A stretch of DNA of 37,741 nucleotides from a bacterium (GCA_024226735.1 JAAELL010000363.1:1-37741); one strand, 5' to 3'; counted from the stretch's first letter, positions 24,115 to 33,440 are shown. A program made the numbers and translations. The notes: generated by a model not told the origin, from the letters alone.

Positions 24115-26571
24115 ATGTCGGGTCGAGCCATGCAGGATCTCGAGCGACTGTTCGACCGCTACCGCAAGAAGGGTGACGTGCGTGCGTTGGCCAAGGTGTT
24201 CGACGCCACGGCGCGCGATCTACTCGCGCTCGCCAACCACCTCGTGCGCGATCACGACGACGCGGAGGACCTCGTCCAGTCGACGTTCGTGACCGCGATC
24301 GATCGTGCGGCGCACTACGACCGCAGCCGCCCGTTGATGCCGTGGCTCGCGGGGATCCTCTCGCGCAAGGCGACCAACCTGATCCGTTCACGGGCGCGCG
24401 ACCGCGCGCACCACGTGCTCGATGCGGACCTCGATGCGGACAGGGTGGCGACGGGCCCGGGGACGGGGCTCGCTCCTGGACTCGAGCACGCGGAGCTCGC
24501 GCGCACGATCGACACGGCACTGGAACGCGTCGGCGAGCCGTACCGCCGCGTGCTCGTGCCCTACCTGCGCGGTGGCCAGCGACCGGAGGAGATCGCGCGG
24601 TCGCTCGACCTGGCACCGGGAACCGTGCGCACGCAGATCCACCGTGGTCTGACGCGCCTGCGCAGGTTGCTGCCCGCTGGGGTCGCGGCCGAAGCCTACG
24701 CGCAGCTCCCTGCCGTCCACGCGCGCGAGCTGGAGACGGTCCGCGCGGCTGTCCTGCGGCACGGTGGAGATCACGCGGTGCGCGTCGCCGCATCGTCGAC
24801 GGTTGCGGTCCAGGGGATCGCCTTGGGAGGTCTGGTCATGAGCAAGGTGGTCCTGGTTGTTTGCACCGGTGCGGTCCTCGCGAGCCTCGGGGCCGCGTGG
24901 TGGCAGAACACGGCGCCGGAGAAGGCGATGCCAGAGGGGGCCACGGTGGAGCGGGTCGTCGCGCCGACACCGTCCGACCTCGTGCCCACGCCTACGTCCA
25001 CGTCGTCGCTCGCGATCCCGGCGCCCAATGAGGCCGCGGTGCGCCAAGTCGCGTCAGGCACCGAGCCCCGAGCGGGGCGCGTGATCGTCCGCGGTACGGT
25101 CCACGGCATCCGGCCACGGGCCGACGGATCGCGGGTCCAGGTCAGTGCGCGCCCGCGGGATGTGCGCAGGCGAAGCACGCTCGACCACCGGGCCCGGCTC
25201 GACGAGCTGCGGATGGCGAGGGCCGACGCGCGCGCCCAGGAGCAGATGCGGGTGCTCGAGCGGCAGCTCGCCATGGACCAGCACGCGGCGCTGCGCGCCG
25301 AGATCGACCGTAACGAGGCCGCGCTGTCCGGCGCGCTACGCGCCGAGGAACGCAAGCGTGCGAATGGTGCCGTGACGGACGAAGGCACGTTCGAGATCGA
25401 CCTGACCGCGTCGCTGCGCGCCGTCGCCGCGCAGGGCGAGTCCGGAACGCACTCGTACGAGCTGCGCGTCTGGCACGCGCTCTACGTGACCGCGAAAGCG
25501 CCCTTCGAGCTCGCTCCGCAGGCCCTCGCGCGCATCGACGCGGGCGAGGACGTCGTCGTCGAGCTCGACCTCACCATCGAGCCGGCCGCCGTGCTGCGCG
25601 GCAAGGTGCAGCGCGACCTCGAGCTCGATCGCCCTCGCGTCGAGCTCGTGCAGCGCCTCGCCGAGGATCTCGACCGCGCCGCCGCGGGCAAGGAACTCAC
25701 GCAGATCGCCGACGCACGTGCTCGCTTCGAGCGGCTTCGGATCATGGAGATCGGGCACACTTCGATCGAGCTCGCGCTGCTCCGGGAAGGGGACGTCGAA
25801 CCCGTCGCCACGACGAAGGCGGACACCTCGGGCGAGTTCGAGTTCAAGATCCGCGAGGACGGTCCGTTCGTGCTCGTCGCGGTGGCGAACGACAGGCTGC
25901 CCCTCGCTCTGCCCGTCGCTCTCGAGCTTGCGGCGGCCGTCGAGCTCGAGGCCGAACTCGAGCTCCCGGCCGGCGATGCACTGGAAGGCGTCGTCGAGGA
26001 CTTCGGCATCTTTCCGGCGGGAGGGCTCCCGCTCGAGGCCGAGCGGCTGTCTTTTCCCGGCGACCAGGCGATCGACTGGGGCAAGCACGAGCTCGCCTGG
26101 TCGCGCGGCGACGTCGTGCGGCGGCGCGCGGTGACGGTGACCGGCGAAGACAACACGTTCCGCTTTTCCGGCCTCGCGCCCGGTCAGCACGAACTGCGGT
26201 TCGCGGCGAGCGAGGTCCACTCCGTGTTCACGCGCGACGACGTCGAGGCGACTGCGATCCAGGTCCCCGTTCCCGCCGAGGACGTGCGCTTCGTCGTCTC
26301 GCTCGCCGCGCTCGACGTCGAGGTGTCGTACCCGAGGATCAGGGGCGCGTCCGCAAAGCTCCACGTGGAGGATGTAGCCTCGGGAGCCGTTCTCGCGTCC
26401 GTGCGACTCCGCGCGGATCGGCGCTGCGCGGTCCTGGCGGCGGCGAATCAACGCCTGCGTCTGCGTGTCGAGCTGACCGGCTACACGTTCTCCGGGTGGG
26501 AGGGAAGCGCGCCGGGCGTCGGGCAGCGCCAGAGCGTCACGCTCACGGGCAGCCGGACCGAGGGCGACTGA
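24115..26571 (+). CDS. ECF sigma factor fused to membrane helix and extracytoplasmic domain
   Basis: This 818-residue protein has region 2 (DHDDAEDLVQSTFVTAIDRA at about 46-65, PWLAGILSRKATNLIRSRAR) and region 4 (GEPYRRVLVPYLRGGQRPEE, LAPGTVRTQIHRGLTRLRRL, about 140-185). A linker leads to a membrane helix at about 232-262 (GGLVMSKVVLVVCTGAVLAS). The remaining 550 residues lie outside, with a Pro/Thr-rich stalk, a helical charged part (RARLDELRMARADARAQEQM) and carboxypeptidase-regulatory-like beta repeats (TFRFSGLAPGQHELRFAASE). No anti-sigma factor follows. The fusion suggests a sigma factor held at the membrane and released or modulated by an outside signal. The start at 24115 has GAGGAG nine bases upstream. 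The gene is divergent from arsR. Confidence 0.88.
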   Translation: MSGRAMQDLERLFDRYRKKGDVRALAKVFDATARDLLALANHLVRDHDDAEDLVQSTFVTAIDRAAHYDRSRPLMPWLAGILSRKATNLIRSRARDRAHHVLDADLDADRVATGPGTGLAPGLEHAELARTIDTALERVGEPYRRVLVPYLRGGQRPEEIARSLDLAPGTVRTQIHRGLTRLRRLLPAGVAAEAYAQLPAVHARELETVRAAVLRHGGDHAVRVAASSTVAVQGIALGGLVMSKVVLVVCTGAVLASLGAAWWQNTAPEKAMPEGATVERVVAPTPSDLVPTPTSTSSLAIPAPNEAAVRQVASGTEPRAGRVIVRGTVHGIRPRADGSRVQVSARPRDVRRRSTLDHRARLDELRMARADARAQEQMRVLERQLAMDQHAALRAEIDRNEAALSGALRAEERKRANGAVTDEGTFEIDLTASLRAVAAQGESGTHSYELRVWHALYVTAKAPFELAPQALARIDAGEDVVVELDLTIEPAAVLRGKVQRDLELDRPRVELVQRLAEDLDRAAAGKELTQIADARARFERLRIMEIGHTSIELALLREGDVEPVATTKADTSGEFEFKIREDGPFVLVAVANDRLPLALPVALELAAAVELEAELELPAGDALEGVVEDFGIFPAGGLPLEAERLSFPGDQAIDWGKHELAWSRGDVVRRRAVTVTGEDNTFRFSGLAPGQHELRFAASEVHSVFTRDDVEATAIQVPVPAEDVRFVVSLAALDVEVSYPRIRGASAKLHVEDVASGAVLASVRLRADRRCAVLAAANQRLRLRVELTGYTFSGWEGSAPGVGQRQSVTLTGSRTEGD

Positions 26572-26651
26572 TCGATCAAGGGAAGGTGACCGACGACGGG
26601 GCGACGGAGTAACCTGGCGGTGCGACCCTGAATCGGAGAAAGGACACCAGC

Positions 26652-26762
26652 ATGTGCTCCCGCTCCCGCTCCCTCGCCTCGCTCCTGTTCGTGCTCGCCA
26701 CGAGCCCCGCGTTCGCCCAGACGACATGGTTCGTCGACATCAACGGCACACCCCGAAGGTGA
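26652..26762 (+). pseudogene. Stump of a secreted protein (signal peptide plus 14 residues)
   Basis: An ATG with AAAGGA upstream opens 36 residues: a clear signal peptide (SLASLLFVLATSPAFAQ) and then TTWFVDINGTP, after which the frame ends with RR and TGA at 26760-26762. W.VD..GT.PG is how many planctomycete right-handed beta-helix proteins begin, so this looks like a gene whose body was deleted. The rest of the 383-base gap to 26955 contains no recognised gene. Confidence 0.6.
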
Positions 26763-26954
26763 TCCGAGCGGCCACCCGGGCGCCTTCGGGACCGCCGGCG
26801 GGGGGCACCGGTAAAGAAGAAATCGGGACTCGTCCGGGCCGCGGCCGCCTCCTCGGCCCTCTATGGAGATAAGCTCGCGTTTTGCGTTCGTTCGAGGGCG
26901 CGCGGACCGCATGGAGCTCTGGAGCTCGCGACGAATCTGAACCAGGAGATCGCA

Positions 26955-27653
26955 ATGGTCGACAATCACTACGCCTTGGCCGAGCAGCCCGTGGAGACGC
27001 TCGACGTCTCGGCGCGGGCCACCTTCATCACCCGCACCTATTCGCACCTCTTCGGAGCGCTGCTGGGATTCGTCGCGATCCAGTGCGCGCTCTTCATGAC
27101 GGGGGCGGGCGAGACGCTCGCCCTGAAGATGTTGGCGTTGCCGTGGATAGCGATCCTCGGGGCGTTCGTCGTCATCGGATGGCTGGCCTCGACCGTCGCT
27201 CATTCGGCGCGATCGCTCGCGAGCCAGTACGCGGCGCTCGTGGGCTTCGTCATCGCCGAGGCGTTGATTTTTGTGCCGCTGCTGTACCTTGCGTTCCACT
27301 ACGCCCCGGGCGCGGTGTCGAGCGCGGCGATCGTGTCGTTGGGCGGGTTCGCGGCGCTGACGATGATCGCGTTCATGACGCGCAAGGACTTCACGGCGTG
27401 GGGCAGCATCCTGCGTTGGATCGGCCTGTGCGCGGTCGGCGCGATCGTCGCGGGCGCGGTCTTCGGCTTCGAACTGGGGACGTGGTTCAGCGTCGGGATG
27501 GTAGCGTTCGCCGGCGCGGCGATTCTGTACGACACCTCGAAGGTGCTGCACCACTACCCCGAGGACCGCTACGTCGGAGCGTCACTGGAGCTGTTCGCGT
27601 CGACGGCGCTGCTCTTCTGGTACGTGTTGCGGATCTTCATGAGCCGCGACTGA
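26955..27653 (+). CDS. Bax inhibitor-1/YccA-family membrane protein
   Basis: This 232-residue inner-membrane protein has about seven helices, starting after a soluble N-terminus (DVSARATFITRTYSHLFGAL). The family signature near the end is present: GAAILYDTSKVLHHYP with acidic residues in the last helices (SLELFASTALLFWYVLRIF). Bacterial relatives are proton-sensitive calcium leak channels or FtsH-interacting proteins; which applies here is unknown. The ATG at 26955 has AGGAG eight bases upstream. The gene appears monocistronic. Confidence 0.93.
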   Translation: MVDNHYALAEQPVETLDVSARATFITRTYSHLFGALLGFVAIQCALFMTGAGETLALKMLALPWIAILGAFVVIGWLASTVAHSARSLASQYAALVGFVIAEALIFVPLLYLAFHYAPGAVSSAAIVSLGGFAALTMIAFMTRKDFTAWGSILRWIGLCAVGAIVAGAVFGFELGTWFSVGMVAFAGAAILYDTSKVLHHYPEDRYVGASLELFASTALLFWYVLRIFMSRD

Positions 27654-27671
27654 GTCGACAATACGACCGCC

Positions 27672-27806
27672 TCAGCGGAAGAGGACCTGCACGCCGTCGG
27701 TGAAGTTGCTCGTCCCGCCCGGGTTCTGGTCCCGGTACCAGGCCTGGAAGCTCCAGGTCTCGCCAACTTGAACCGCCGTCTGCGGGTTGACCGGGAAGCG
27801 GAGCAT
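27672..27806 (-). pseudogene. Remnant of the recurrent C-terminal surface domain
   Basis: The minus-strand frame reads LRFPVNPQTAVQVGETWSFQ, then AWYRDQNPGGTSNFTDG and a stop at 27672-27674, the last 45 residues of the domain found in the genes at 4427, 6157 and 35545. Upstream of about 27806 the similarity ends and no signal peptide follows. It is a truncated relic lying between the Bax-inhibitor gene and the LamG gene. Confidence 0.75.
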
Positions 27807-27897
27807 GGGGGAGGTGTTCATGGTGGGATGGTCTCGGTGCGGGAACACAGATTCCACGGGACGCCCGTAGCGGCCGCGATGTTCCGCGCTCCCGCCG

Positions 27898-30800
27898 CTA
27901 CGATCCGTTGAAGAGGTCCGCGACCTCGCCAGTGCTGAGAGCGCGCTGCAGGATGCGCACGTCGTCGAGCAGCCCGTCGAAGAAGCGCACGCCCGCGCCG
28001 GGCGGCTGGCTTCCGATCGTCACGGGCACGCTGGCGTCGGTGTCGACGGTGCCGGGTACCGGCGTGCTGCCGACCACCTGGCCGTCGAGATACAGGCGCA
28101 GGACCGATCCGTCGTGCGTGAGCGCCGCGTGGCGCCAGACGCCCGTGACGAGGTCGCCGCCGCTGGCGATCAGGGTCGTCGTGACCCCGCCGACGCGCAC
28201 GCGGCCGCGCAGGCGGGTCGACGAGCCGACGCGCACCGTGCTCAGCATGAAGATGTGGTCATTGGCCGCTTCACCCGAGGCCTTCGAGATCAGCCGCGGA
28301 TCCATCGTCGAGCCGGGGAAGACGTCGGCGTTGAACCACAGTGCGAGCGACAGGCCGCTGCCGTTCACGTCGAGGCCGCCCATCGCGATGTAGTCGTTGG
28401 AGCCGTCGAAGCGCACCGCGAAGGGGCTGCCGTCGCCCGAGCTCGCCTCGAACGAGGCCCCGTTCACCAGAGTGCCGTCGTTGCCCATTCCGCTCGCGTC
28501 GCCCGCGTTCGTCCCCGCACCCTCGTCGAGTGGCAGGATCGCGACCACGTCGGCTGGGTCGGTGATGATCAGCGTGAACGTGCCCGCAGCGGGCTCGACG
28601 CCGTTCTCGCCGCCGTCGGCGACCGTGAACGCGAAACTGTCGGAGGGAGAGTCCGACCCGTCGTGCGCGTAGGTCAAGCGGTTGGCGTTGACGTCGGCTT
28701 GAGTGAAGGTGCTGTTCGTTCCCAACAGGACCCCGCTGCGGCGCAGGTCGCCGAAGTCCGGCGTATCCGTGAGGCGGTACGTCAAGCCCGCGGGCCCGTC
28801 GTCGGGGTCGATGGTGAGCAGGAGCTGGGAGCTGATGACGATGCTCTCGCCGATGCCGAGTGCTACGGAGTGAGCCCTGTTGTGCTGGTACAGCAGCACC
28901 TCTTGCGCGTCACGGGCCGTGGCGAGGGCGTCGGCGTCTCCGTCGTGGTCCACGTCGAAGGCGGACACTCCGTAGGCACCGTCGGCGGCGATGTCGATCC
29001 CGCGATTGACGAAGTTGCCGGCGCCGTCGTTCTCGTACCAGTGGACCGTGTCGTCCTCGACGCTGGCAGCCAGCGCGTCCTGGTCACCATCGCCGTCCAT
29101 GTCCGCGGCATAGACCGACCGCACGCGGGCTGCCTGCGTGTCGATGAGGCGCTTGACGAAGTTGCCGGACCCGTCGTTCTCGTACCAAGCGACCGTGTCG
29201 GCGAGCTGGATGGCCGCGACGGCATCGATCGCGCCGTCCCCGTTGAAGTCCGCCGGATAGACGTAGTACGCGCCGTCCGCACTCCCGTCGATGACGCGGC
29301 GCGTGAAGCTCTCGTTGCCGTTGTTCTCGTGCCACGCGATCCGGTCCGACCCGAAGCTGGCGGAGAACACGTCCATGTCGCCGTCGTCGTCCACGTCGGC
29401 GAACTCCGCGCGCTTGGCCGCGCCGGCGGATCCGTCGATGACGTGGCGCGTGAAGTCCTCATTGCCGTTGTTCTCGTACCAGGTGACCGTGTTGGCGTCC
29501 TGGCTCGTGCACAACAGGTCCGTGTCGCCGTCGTCGTCCATGTCTCCGGCCACGATCGAGTGTGCGCCGTTGGTCGCCGGGTCGATCGTGCGGCGAGTAA
29601 AGCTGCCCGCTCCGTTGTTCTCGTACCAGGCGAAGGTGTCCGCGTTGTAGCCGCCAGCGAGGAGGTCCGTGTCGCCGTCGCTGTCGATGTCGCCGTCTCC
29701 GACCGGGTACGCGCCGTCCAGGTTGCTGTCGACCGTGTGCGGCGTGAAGTCGAGGTCGCCGTCGTTCTCGAACCAGAAGACGCTGTCGTCCACGAAGTCC
29801 GCGGAGGCCGTGTCGATGTCGCCGTCACCGTCGAGGTCCGCCGCGACGACCGCGTGAGCGTCATCGACGCCCGTACCGATCACGCGCTTGAGGAACGCGA
29901 CGCTGCCGGTGACGATCCGCGGCGGCTCGTTGGCGCCGCCGACCGAGAGGATCACGTTCGTCGGGGCCGAGCTCGCGGCTCCGTCGATGGCGCGATACTT
30001 GAAGCTGTCCTGGCCCGTGAAGCCGGGGTCGGGAACGTATTGAAACCCGCCGTTCGGGTTCAGGTTGATCGAGCCGTCGGCCGTCCCCTCGGTGAGGACT
30101 GCCTGGAGGATGTCCATGTCCATGTCCACGTCGGTGTCGTTGGCGAGCACGCCCGTCGCCGCATCGACGACGAGCGTCACGCCGGCGGGGGTCGAGTAGG
30201 CGTCGGAGACCGCGACAGGGGGATCATTGACGCCGGCAACCGTCAGAACCACGAGCGCAGTGGCTGCGCGCCCGCTCCCACCGTCGATGGCCTCGTAGCG
30301 GAAAGTGTCGATACCCGCGAAGTTCGGGTCCGGCATGTAGGTGAACGCACCGTCCGAGCCGAAGCTCGTCAGCGTGCCGTTGACCGGATTGCTGACCAGC
30401 GCCGCGGTCAGGTCGTCGGGCGGATTGCGGTCGACGTCATTGGCGAGTACTCCGGCAGCGGCGGAGACGACGAGGGTCGTGTCCTCGTCGAGCCCGTACG
30501 TGTCGTTGCCGACCGTGGGCGACGAGTCGCCGGCGGGGTTCATGCCGAGGATGACCTCGTTGACGAACACGGTGACAGTTGCCGGGTTCGAGTCGAGCGA
30601 TCCGTCGGTGGCGTGGTAGGTGAAGCTGTCGGCCCCCACGAAGTCGAGGTTAGGCGTGTAGTCGAAGGAGCCGTCCGGATTCAGGTTGAGGACGCCGTTC
30701 ATGACGTCGGTGTCCAGCACGGCCTGCAGCGGGTCGAGGTCGGGATCCGAGTCGTTCTGCAGCACTCCGTTCGCCGCGCTGATCGACTGCGGCCGGTTCT

Positions 30801-31587
30801 CTGCCGTCGCGTACGCGTCATCGACTGCGGTGGGCACGCCGCTGCCACCCACGAGCGCAGCGACCTCGGCCGCGCTGAGGGCGCGCTGCAGGATGCGCAC
30901 GTCGTCGAGCAGCCCGTCGAAGTTGCGGCTGCCGGCGCCGGGCGGCTGACCACCCACGGCGACGGGCACGAGCGGTGCGACGTCGATCGACCCAGCCAGC
31001 GGGCTGCTGCCGACGGGCTGTCCGTTCAGGTAGAGGCTCAGCGTCGCTCCGTCGTGAGTCGCCGCCGCATGCTGCCAGGTGCCCGTCGCGACGTCGCCCG
31101 TGCCCGCGACCAGCGTCGTCGTCGAGCCGCCGATGCGCACGCGGACGCGCAGCCGCTTGGACGATCCGACGGCGATCGTGCTCAACATGAACACGTGATC
31201 GTCCGCATCCACCCCCGACGCCTTGGAGATCAGGCGCGGGTCGCTTCCGGGTCCGGGGAAGCTCTCGGGCAAGAACCAGGCAGCGAGCGTCATGCCGCTG
31301 CCGTTCAGGTCCAGCGCGCCAATGTCGATGCGATCGTTCAGCCCATCGAAGCGTACGGCGAACGCGCTTCCGTCCCCCGTGTTCGCCTCGAACACTGCGC
31401 CGCCCACGAGCGTTCCGTCGTTGCCCATCCCGCTGGCGTCGTTCGCTACTGTTCCGCTGCCCTCGTCGAGCGGGAACAACACTAGCGTGTCCTGGTAGCC
31501 GTGAGCCAGAGCGGCGCAGGCGATAGCGGTGAAGAGCGTGAGGACCGAGCGAGCCGCGAGGCCTCGGCGGTGGTGTTGATTCCGCAT
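27898..31587 (-). CDS. Giant secreted surface protein: LamG, cadherin-like repeats, VCBS repeats, LamG
   Basis: This 1229-residue protein has a signal peptide (SVLTLFTAIACAALAHGYQ). Domain order: LamG/concanavalin-like 1 (about 32-255), three cadherin-like tandem-95-type repeats (VDDAYAT, GNDTYGLDEDT, SDAYSTPAG starts; about 262-555), seven VCBS/FG-GAP repeats of about 41 residues with calcium loops such as DLDGDGDIDTAS and WYEN motifs (about 575-905), one more cadherin-like domain (about 915-1010), and LamG 2 (about 1015-1229). Such proteins bind sugars or other cells outside the cell. It lacks a C-terminal anchor or the PNSTG domain. The start at 31587 was chosen to place the signal at the N-terminus. 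The ribosome binding site is weak. Confidence 0.9.
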   Translation of the reverse strand: MRNQHHRRGLAARSVLTLFTAIACAALAHGYQDTLVLFPLDEGSGTVANDASGMGNDGTLVGGAVFEANTGDGSAFAVRFDGLNDRIDIGALDLNGSGMTLAAWFLPESFPGPGSDPRLISKASGVDADDHVFMLSTIAVGSSKRLRVRVRIGGSTTTLVAGTGDVATGTWQHAAATHDGATLSLYLNGQPVGSSPLAGSIDVAPLVPVAVGGQPPGAGSRNFDGLLDDVRILQRALSAAEVAALVGGSGVPTAVDDAYATAENRPQSISAANGVLQNDSDPDLDPLQAVLDTDVMNGVLNLNPDGSFDYTPNLDFVGADSFTYHATDGSLDSNPATVTVFVNEVILGMNPAGDSSPTVGNDTYGLDEDTTLVVSAAAGVLANDVDRNPPDDLTAALVSNPVNGTLTSFGSDGAFTYMPDPNFAGIDTFRYEAIDGGSGRAATALVVLTVAGVNDPPVAVSDAYSTPAGVTLVVDAATGVLANDTDVDMDMDILQAVLTEGTADGSINLNPNGGFQYVPDPGFTGQDSFKYRAIDGAASSAPTNVILSVGGANEPPRIVTGSVAFLKRVIGTGVDDAHAVVAADLDGDGDIDTASADFVDDSVFWFENDGDLDFTPHTVDSNLDGAYPVGDGDIDSDGDTDLLAGGYNADTFAWYENNGAGSFTRRTIDPATNGAHSIVAGDMDDDGDTDLLCTSQDANTVTWYENNGNEDFTRHVIDGSAGAAKRAEFADVDDDGDMDVFSASFGSDRIAWHENNGNESFTRRVIDGSADGAYYVYPADFNGDGAIDAVAAIQLADTVAWYENDGSGNFVKRLIDTQAARVRSVYAADMDGDGDQDALAASVEDDTVHWYENDGAGNFVNRGIDIAADGAYGVSAFDVDHDGDADALATARDAQEVLLYQHNRAHSVALGIGESIVISSQLLLTIDPDDGPAGLTYRLTDTPDFGDLRRSGVLLGTNSTFTQADVNANRLTYAHDGSDSPSDSFAFTVADGGENGVEPAAGTFTLIITDPADVVAILPLDEGAGTNAGDASGMGNDGTLVNGASFEASSGDGSPFAVRFDGSNDYIAMGGLDVNGSGLSLALWFNADVFPGSTMDPRLISKASGEAANDHIFMLSTVRVGSSTRLRGRVRVGGVTTTLIASGGDLVTGVWRHAALTHDGSVLRLYLDGQVVGSTPVPGTVDTDASVPVTIGSQPPGAGVRFFDGLLDDVRILQRALSTGEVADLFNGS
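27905..28530. repeat. Intragenic direct repeat, LamG copy 2
   Basis: The coding DNA of the C-terminal LamG domain is highly similar to 30850-31470 (for example GCGCGCTGCAGGATGCGCAC occurs in both), as expected for a duplicated domain. Confidence 0.8.
30850..31470. repeat. Intragenic direct repeat, LamG copy 1
   Basis: This is the partner of 27905-28530. Both copies are in the same orientation about 2.9 kb apart, so recombination between them would delete the whole central region. Confidence 0.8.
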
Positions 31588-31967
31588 GGCGATTCCACTT
31601 CGAATACAAATGTCCCCCGCAGCAGGAAGAGCGTCGGAGTCCAACCGCCGGCTCTCGAAGGTCGAGCCGGCCATCTAGCTGGTGCGCCGAGGGCCTCGTG
31701 CTGATGGGGGGGCGCCAGAATGCGCTTTAGGGAGTCCAGCAGAGCTCCGGCGATCGCGCAAGTTGGGATAAGACGCAGATCCCTCTCGGCCGCACCCGAG
31801 GCCTGGCGCACGGGCCGCCGAGGGGCTGGAAAAAGCGCGATTGCGTTCGACCGTCCGCGCGCGAGCGACGCGAACGCAGCCGATCAGCGCCAACGGAATG
31901 GCGCCCGATTCGATGACTCCAAGAGTGCAGCTCGTGGTGAGCGGCGCACGACATGACTGGACTTCAC
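31588..31967. other. Intergenic region between divergent surface-protein genes
   Basis: No gene was recognised in these 380 bases. They should hold the promoter of the LamG gene (leftward) and of the FG-GAP gene (rightward). A short GGGATAAGAC at about 31755 recalls the MITE interior but is too short to assign. Confidence 0.35.
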
Positions 31968-32718
31968 ATGCATGACACCCCTCGTTTCGCAACACGGACG
32001 TGCGTTCTACTCCCAAGGCTCTCTGCCGCGAGCCTTGGGCAGGGCACACAGCAGCTGGTCTGGAGCTTCGACGGCTCGGGCAGCGGCACGCGCAGCGAGC
32101 AACCTCGACGGGCGTGCGGAGATCGCGATCGGCGCGCCGCAAAACAACACGAACCCGGTGCAGTCCGGTTACGTCGAGGTGCGCTCGGGGATTGACGGCT
32201 GCATGATCGGCCTTTGCCAAGGGCCGACGATCGGCGATGGATACGGACTGGCTGTCGCGAGCGCCGGCGACTTCGACGCCGATGGCTTCGACGACCTGAT
32301 CGTGGGGGTGCCCTTCCGCGACACGGCGCTTCACACGGGCGCCGGGTCGGCCTGGGTCTACAAGCACAAGTTCTTCGGCAGCCCGGTCGGGGCGACCTAC
32401 TGCCACTGCACCGGCAACGGCTCCTGCGGCAACGGCCACGGCAGTCAGGGCGGCTGCCACAACTCGGTCACGACCGGCGGAGCGGCTCCGGGTGGCGCGC
32501 TCCTGGAGGCCTACGGGTCGACGAGCCTCGGCGCGGACGACCTGCGCTTCTCCGACAACGACGGGCGCGTGGCCTACGGGCCGTGCGTGGTGGGCACCCT
32601 CAACAACATCATGGTCGGATCCCAGGTCGCGTTTCAGCTGTACTACCGCGACTCGAGCGGCCCGTGCGGGCAGGGGGCCAACCTGACGAACGCGATCTCG
32701 ATCACCTTCACGCCTTGA
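31968..32718 (+). pseudogene. FG-GAP-repeat secreted protein, frameshifted
   Basis: The ATG at 31968 reads MHDTPRFATRTCVLLPRLSA (export-signal-like), then QQLVWSFDGSGSGTR. After about 32095 the continuation is in another frame: RAEIAIGAPQNN, YGLAVASAGDFDADGFDDLIVG (an integrin-type FG-GAP repeat) and GSAWVYKHK, then a C-terminal module with paired cysteines (ATYCHCTGNGSCGNGHGSQG) ending in LYYRDSSGPCGQGANLTNAI plus SITFTP. Family proteins have two or more complete FG-GAP units; here the first is mostly deleted at the frameshift. The C-terminal module is a second type of planctomycete exported-protein terminus, distantly like the PNSTG domain. As it stands only the later frame could be translated, without a signal. 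Confidence 0.65.
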
Positions 32719-32774
32719 ACCGACGTCCGACCCACGTCGGAAGAGGAAGCGGGGCGACGCGGATCCCTTGCGAG

Positions 32775-32924
32775 TCACTCTGCGCGATCCAGGGCGGTGG
32801 TGACTTCCTTGAGCGGAGAACGTGCGGAAATGGCCGAGGCGGCAGCGAGGAAGGAAGCGATCGCTACGGCGGCCAAAACGCCAAACAGGAGTGCGTACCG
32901 GCGGTACGCGAGCGAGGTCTTCAT
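32775..32924 (-). CDS. Small single-span membrane protein
   Basis: This 49-residue frame from ATG 32924 carries one hydrophobic helix (YALLFGVLAAVAIASFLAAA) and a short charged tail. No family was recognised and the ribosome binding site is poor. It could be the N-terminal remnant of a larger gene. Coding status is uncertain. Confidence 0.35.
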   Translation of the reverse strand: MKTSLAYRRYALLFGVLAAVAIASFLAAASAISARSPLKEVTTALDRAE

Positions 32925-33309
32925 TCGCCTGGCAGGTAGGCTAAGTCCAAGGTGCGTTAGCTCCCAATAGCTGGAGCTGCGTCCGATTGGAGCACGAGTC
33001 TCGGACAAATGGAACTCGCGGTGTGCCCTTTGCGGACTCGTTTCGAGACGGAAACTGCAGGAAAGCGTCGCTGATCCCGACGATGTGCGCGTCGTCTCCG
33101 CGGTCAGCACGAGCGACTCGCGAGCGACGCCCAAGGGGTTGACCGCATCGCTCGAGACCTCGACACACCGATTCTGCAACCGCGGCGGACCGCGCCCTGC
33201 AACAACGATTCGGTGCGTGACGTCGTACGCGGCAATCGCTTCGGTGCAGGACCACACCGAGCTCGGGGCGATCGAGCTCGAAGCGATGGAGGGCGGCTTC
33301 CGGAGGCGC
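32925..33309. other. Intergenic region without recognised gene
   Basis: Open frames exist on both strands, but none has a start with ribosome binding site, domain or signal. A small hairpin AGCTCC-CAATAGCT-GGAGCT lies near 32960-32980. Confidence 0.35.
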
Positions 33310-33411
33310 TCAGCAGAGCCGGCGCAGCGGACAGCGCTTGCACATCTTGCGCGGTGGCTTGTCGCAGCAGCTCTTCTTGAGCTTTTCTCGTCGCGCGACT
33401 TCCTGCACCAC
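33310..33411 (-). CDS. Cys-rich microprotein (CCx7CxxCP)
   Basis: The minus-strand frame from GTG 33411 encodes 33 residues ending KLKKSCCDKPPRKMCKRCPL plus RRLC. The motif CC-x7-C-x-x-CP with many Lys/Arg is of the kind seen in tiny planctomycete and deltaproteobacterial proteins thought to bind a metal. GGAGGA sits about 20 bases before the GTG. There is no ATG. A real gene is suggested by the ordered cysteines, not by length. It could bind zinc or copper. Confidence 0.45.
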   Translation of the reverse strand: MVQEVARREKLKKSCCDKPPRKMCKRCPLRRLC

Positions 33412-33440
33412 GCGCTGAGTTCGCGAAGTTCCTCCGCTAG

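Noticed and set aside
29000..29900. CRISPR-like periodic repeats
   Set aside because: The about 123-base period is coding DNA of the VCBS repeats, not short repeats with unique spacers.
28114..31485. Long plus-strand open frame of 1123 codons
   Set aside because: It is antisense to the LamG/VCBS gene, has an Arg/Val/Asp-rich repeated composition that mirrors the repeats, and no domain or ribosome binding site.
31750..31775. GGGATAAGAC-like stretch resembling the MITE interior
   Set aside because: About 10 identical bases with no terminus or CTAG; chance is possible.
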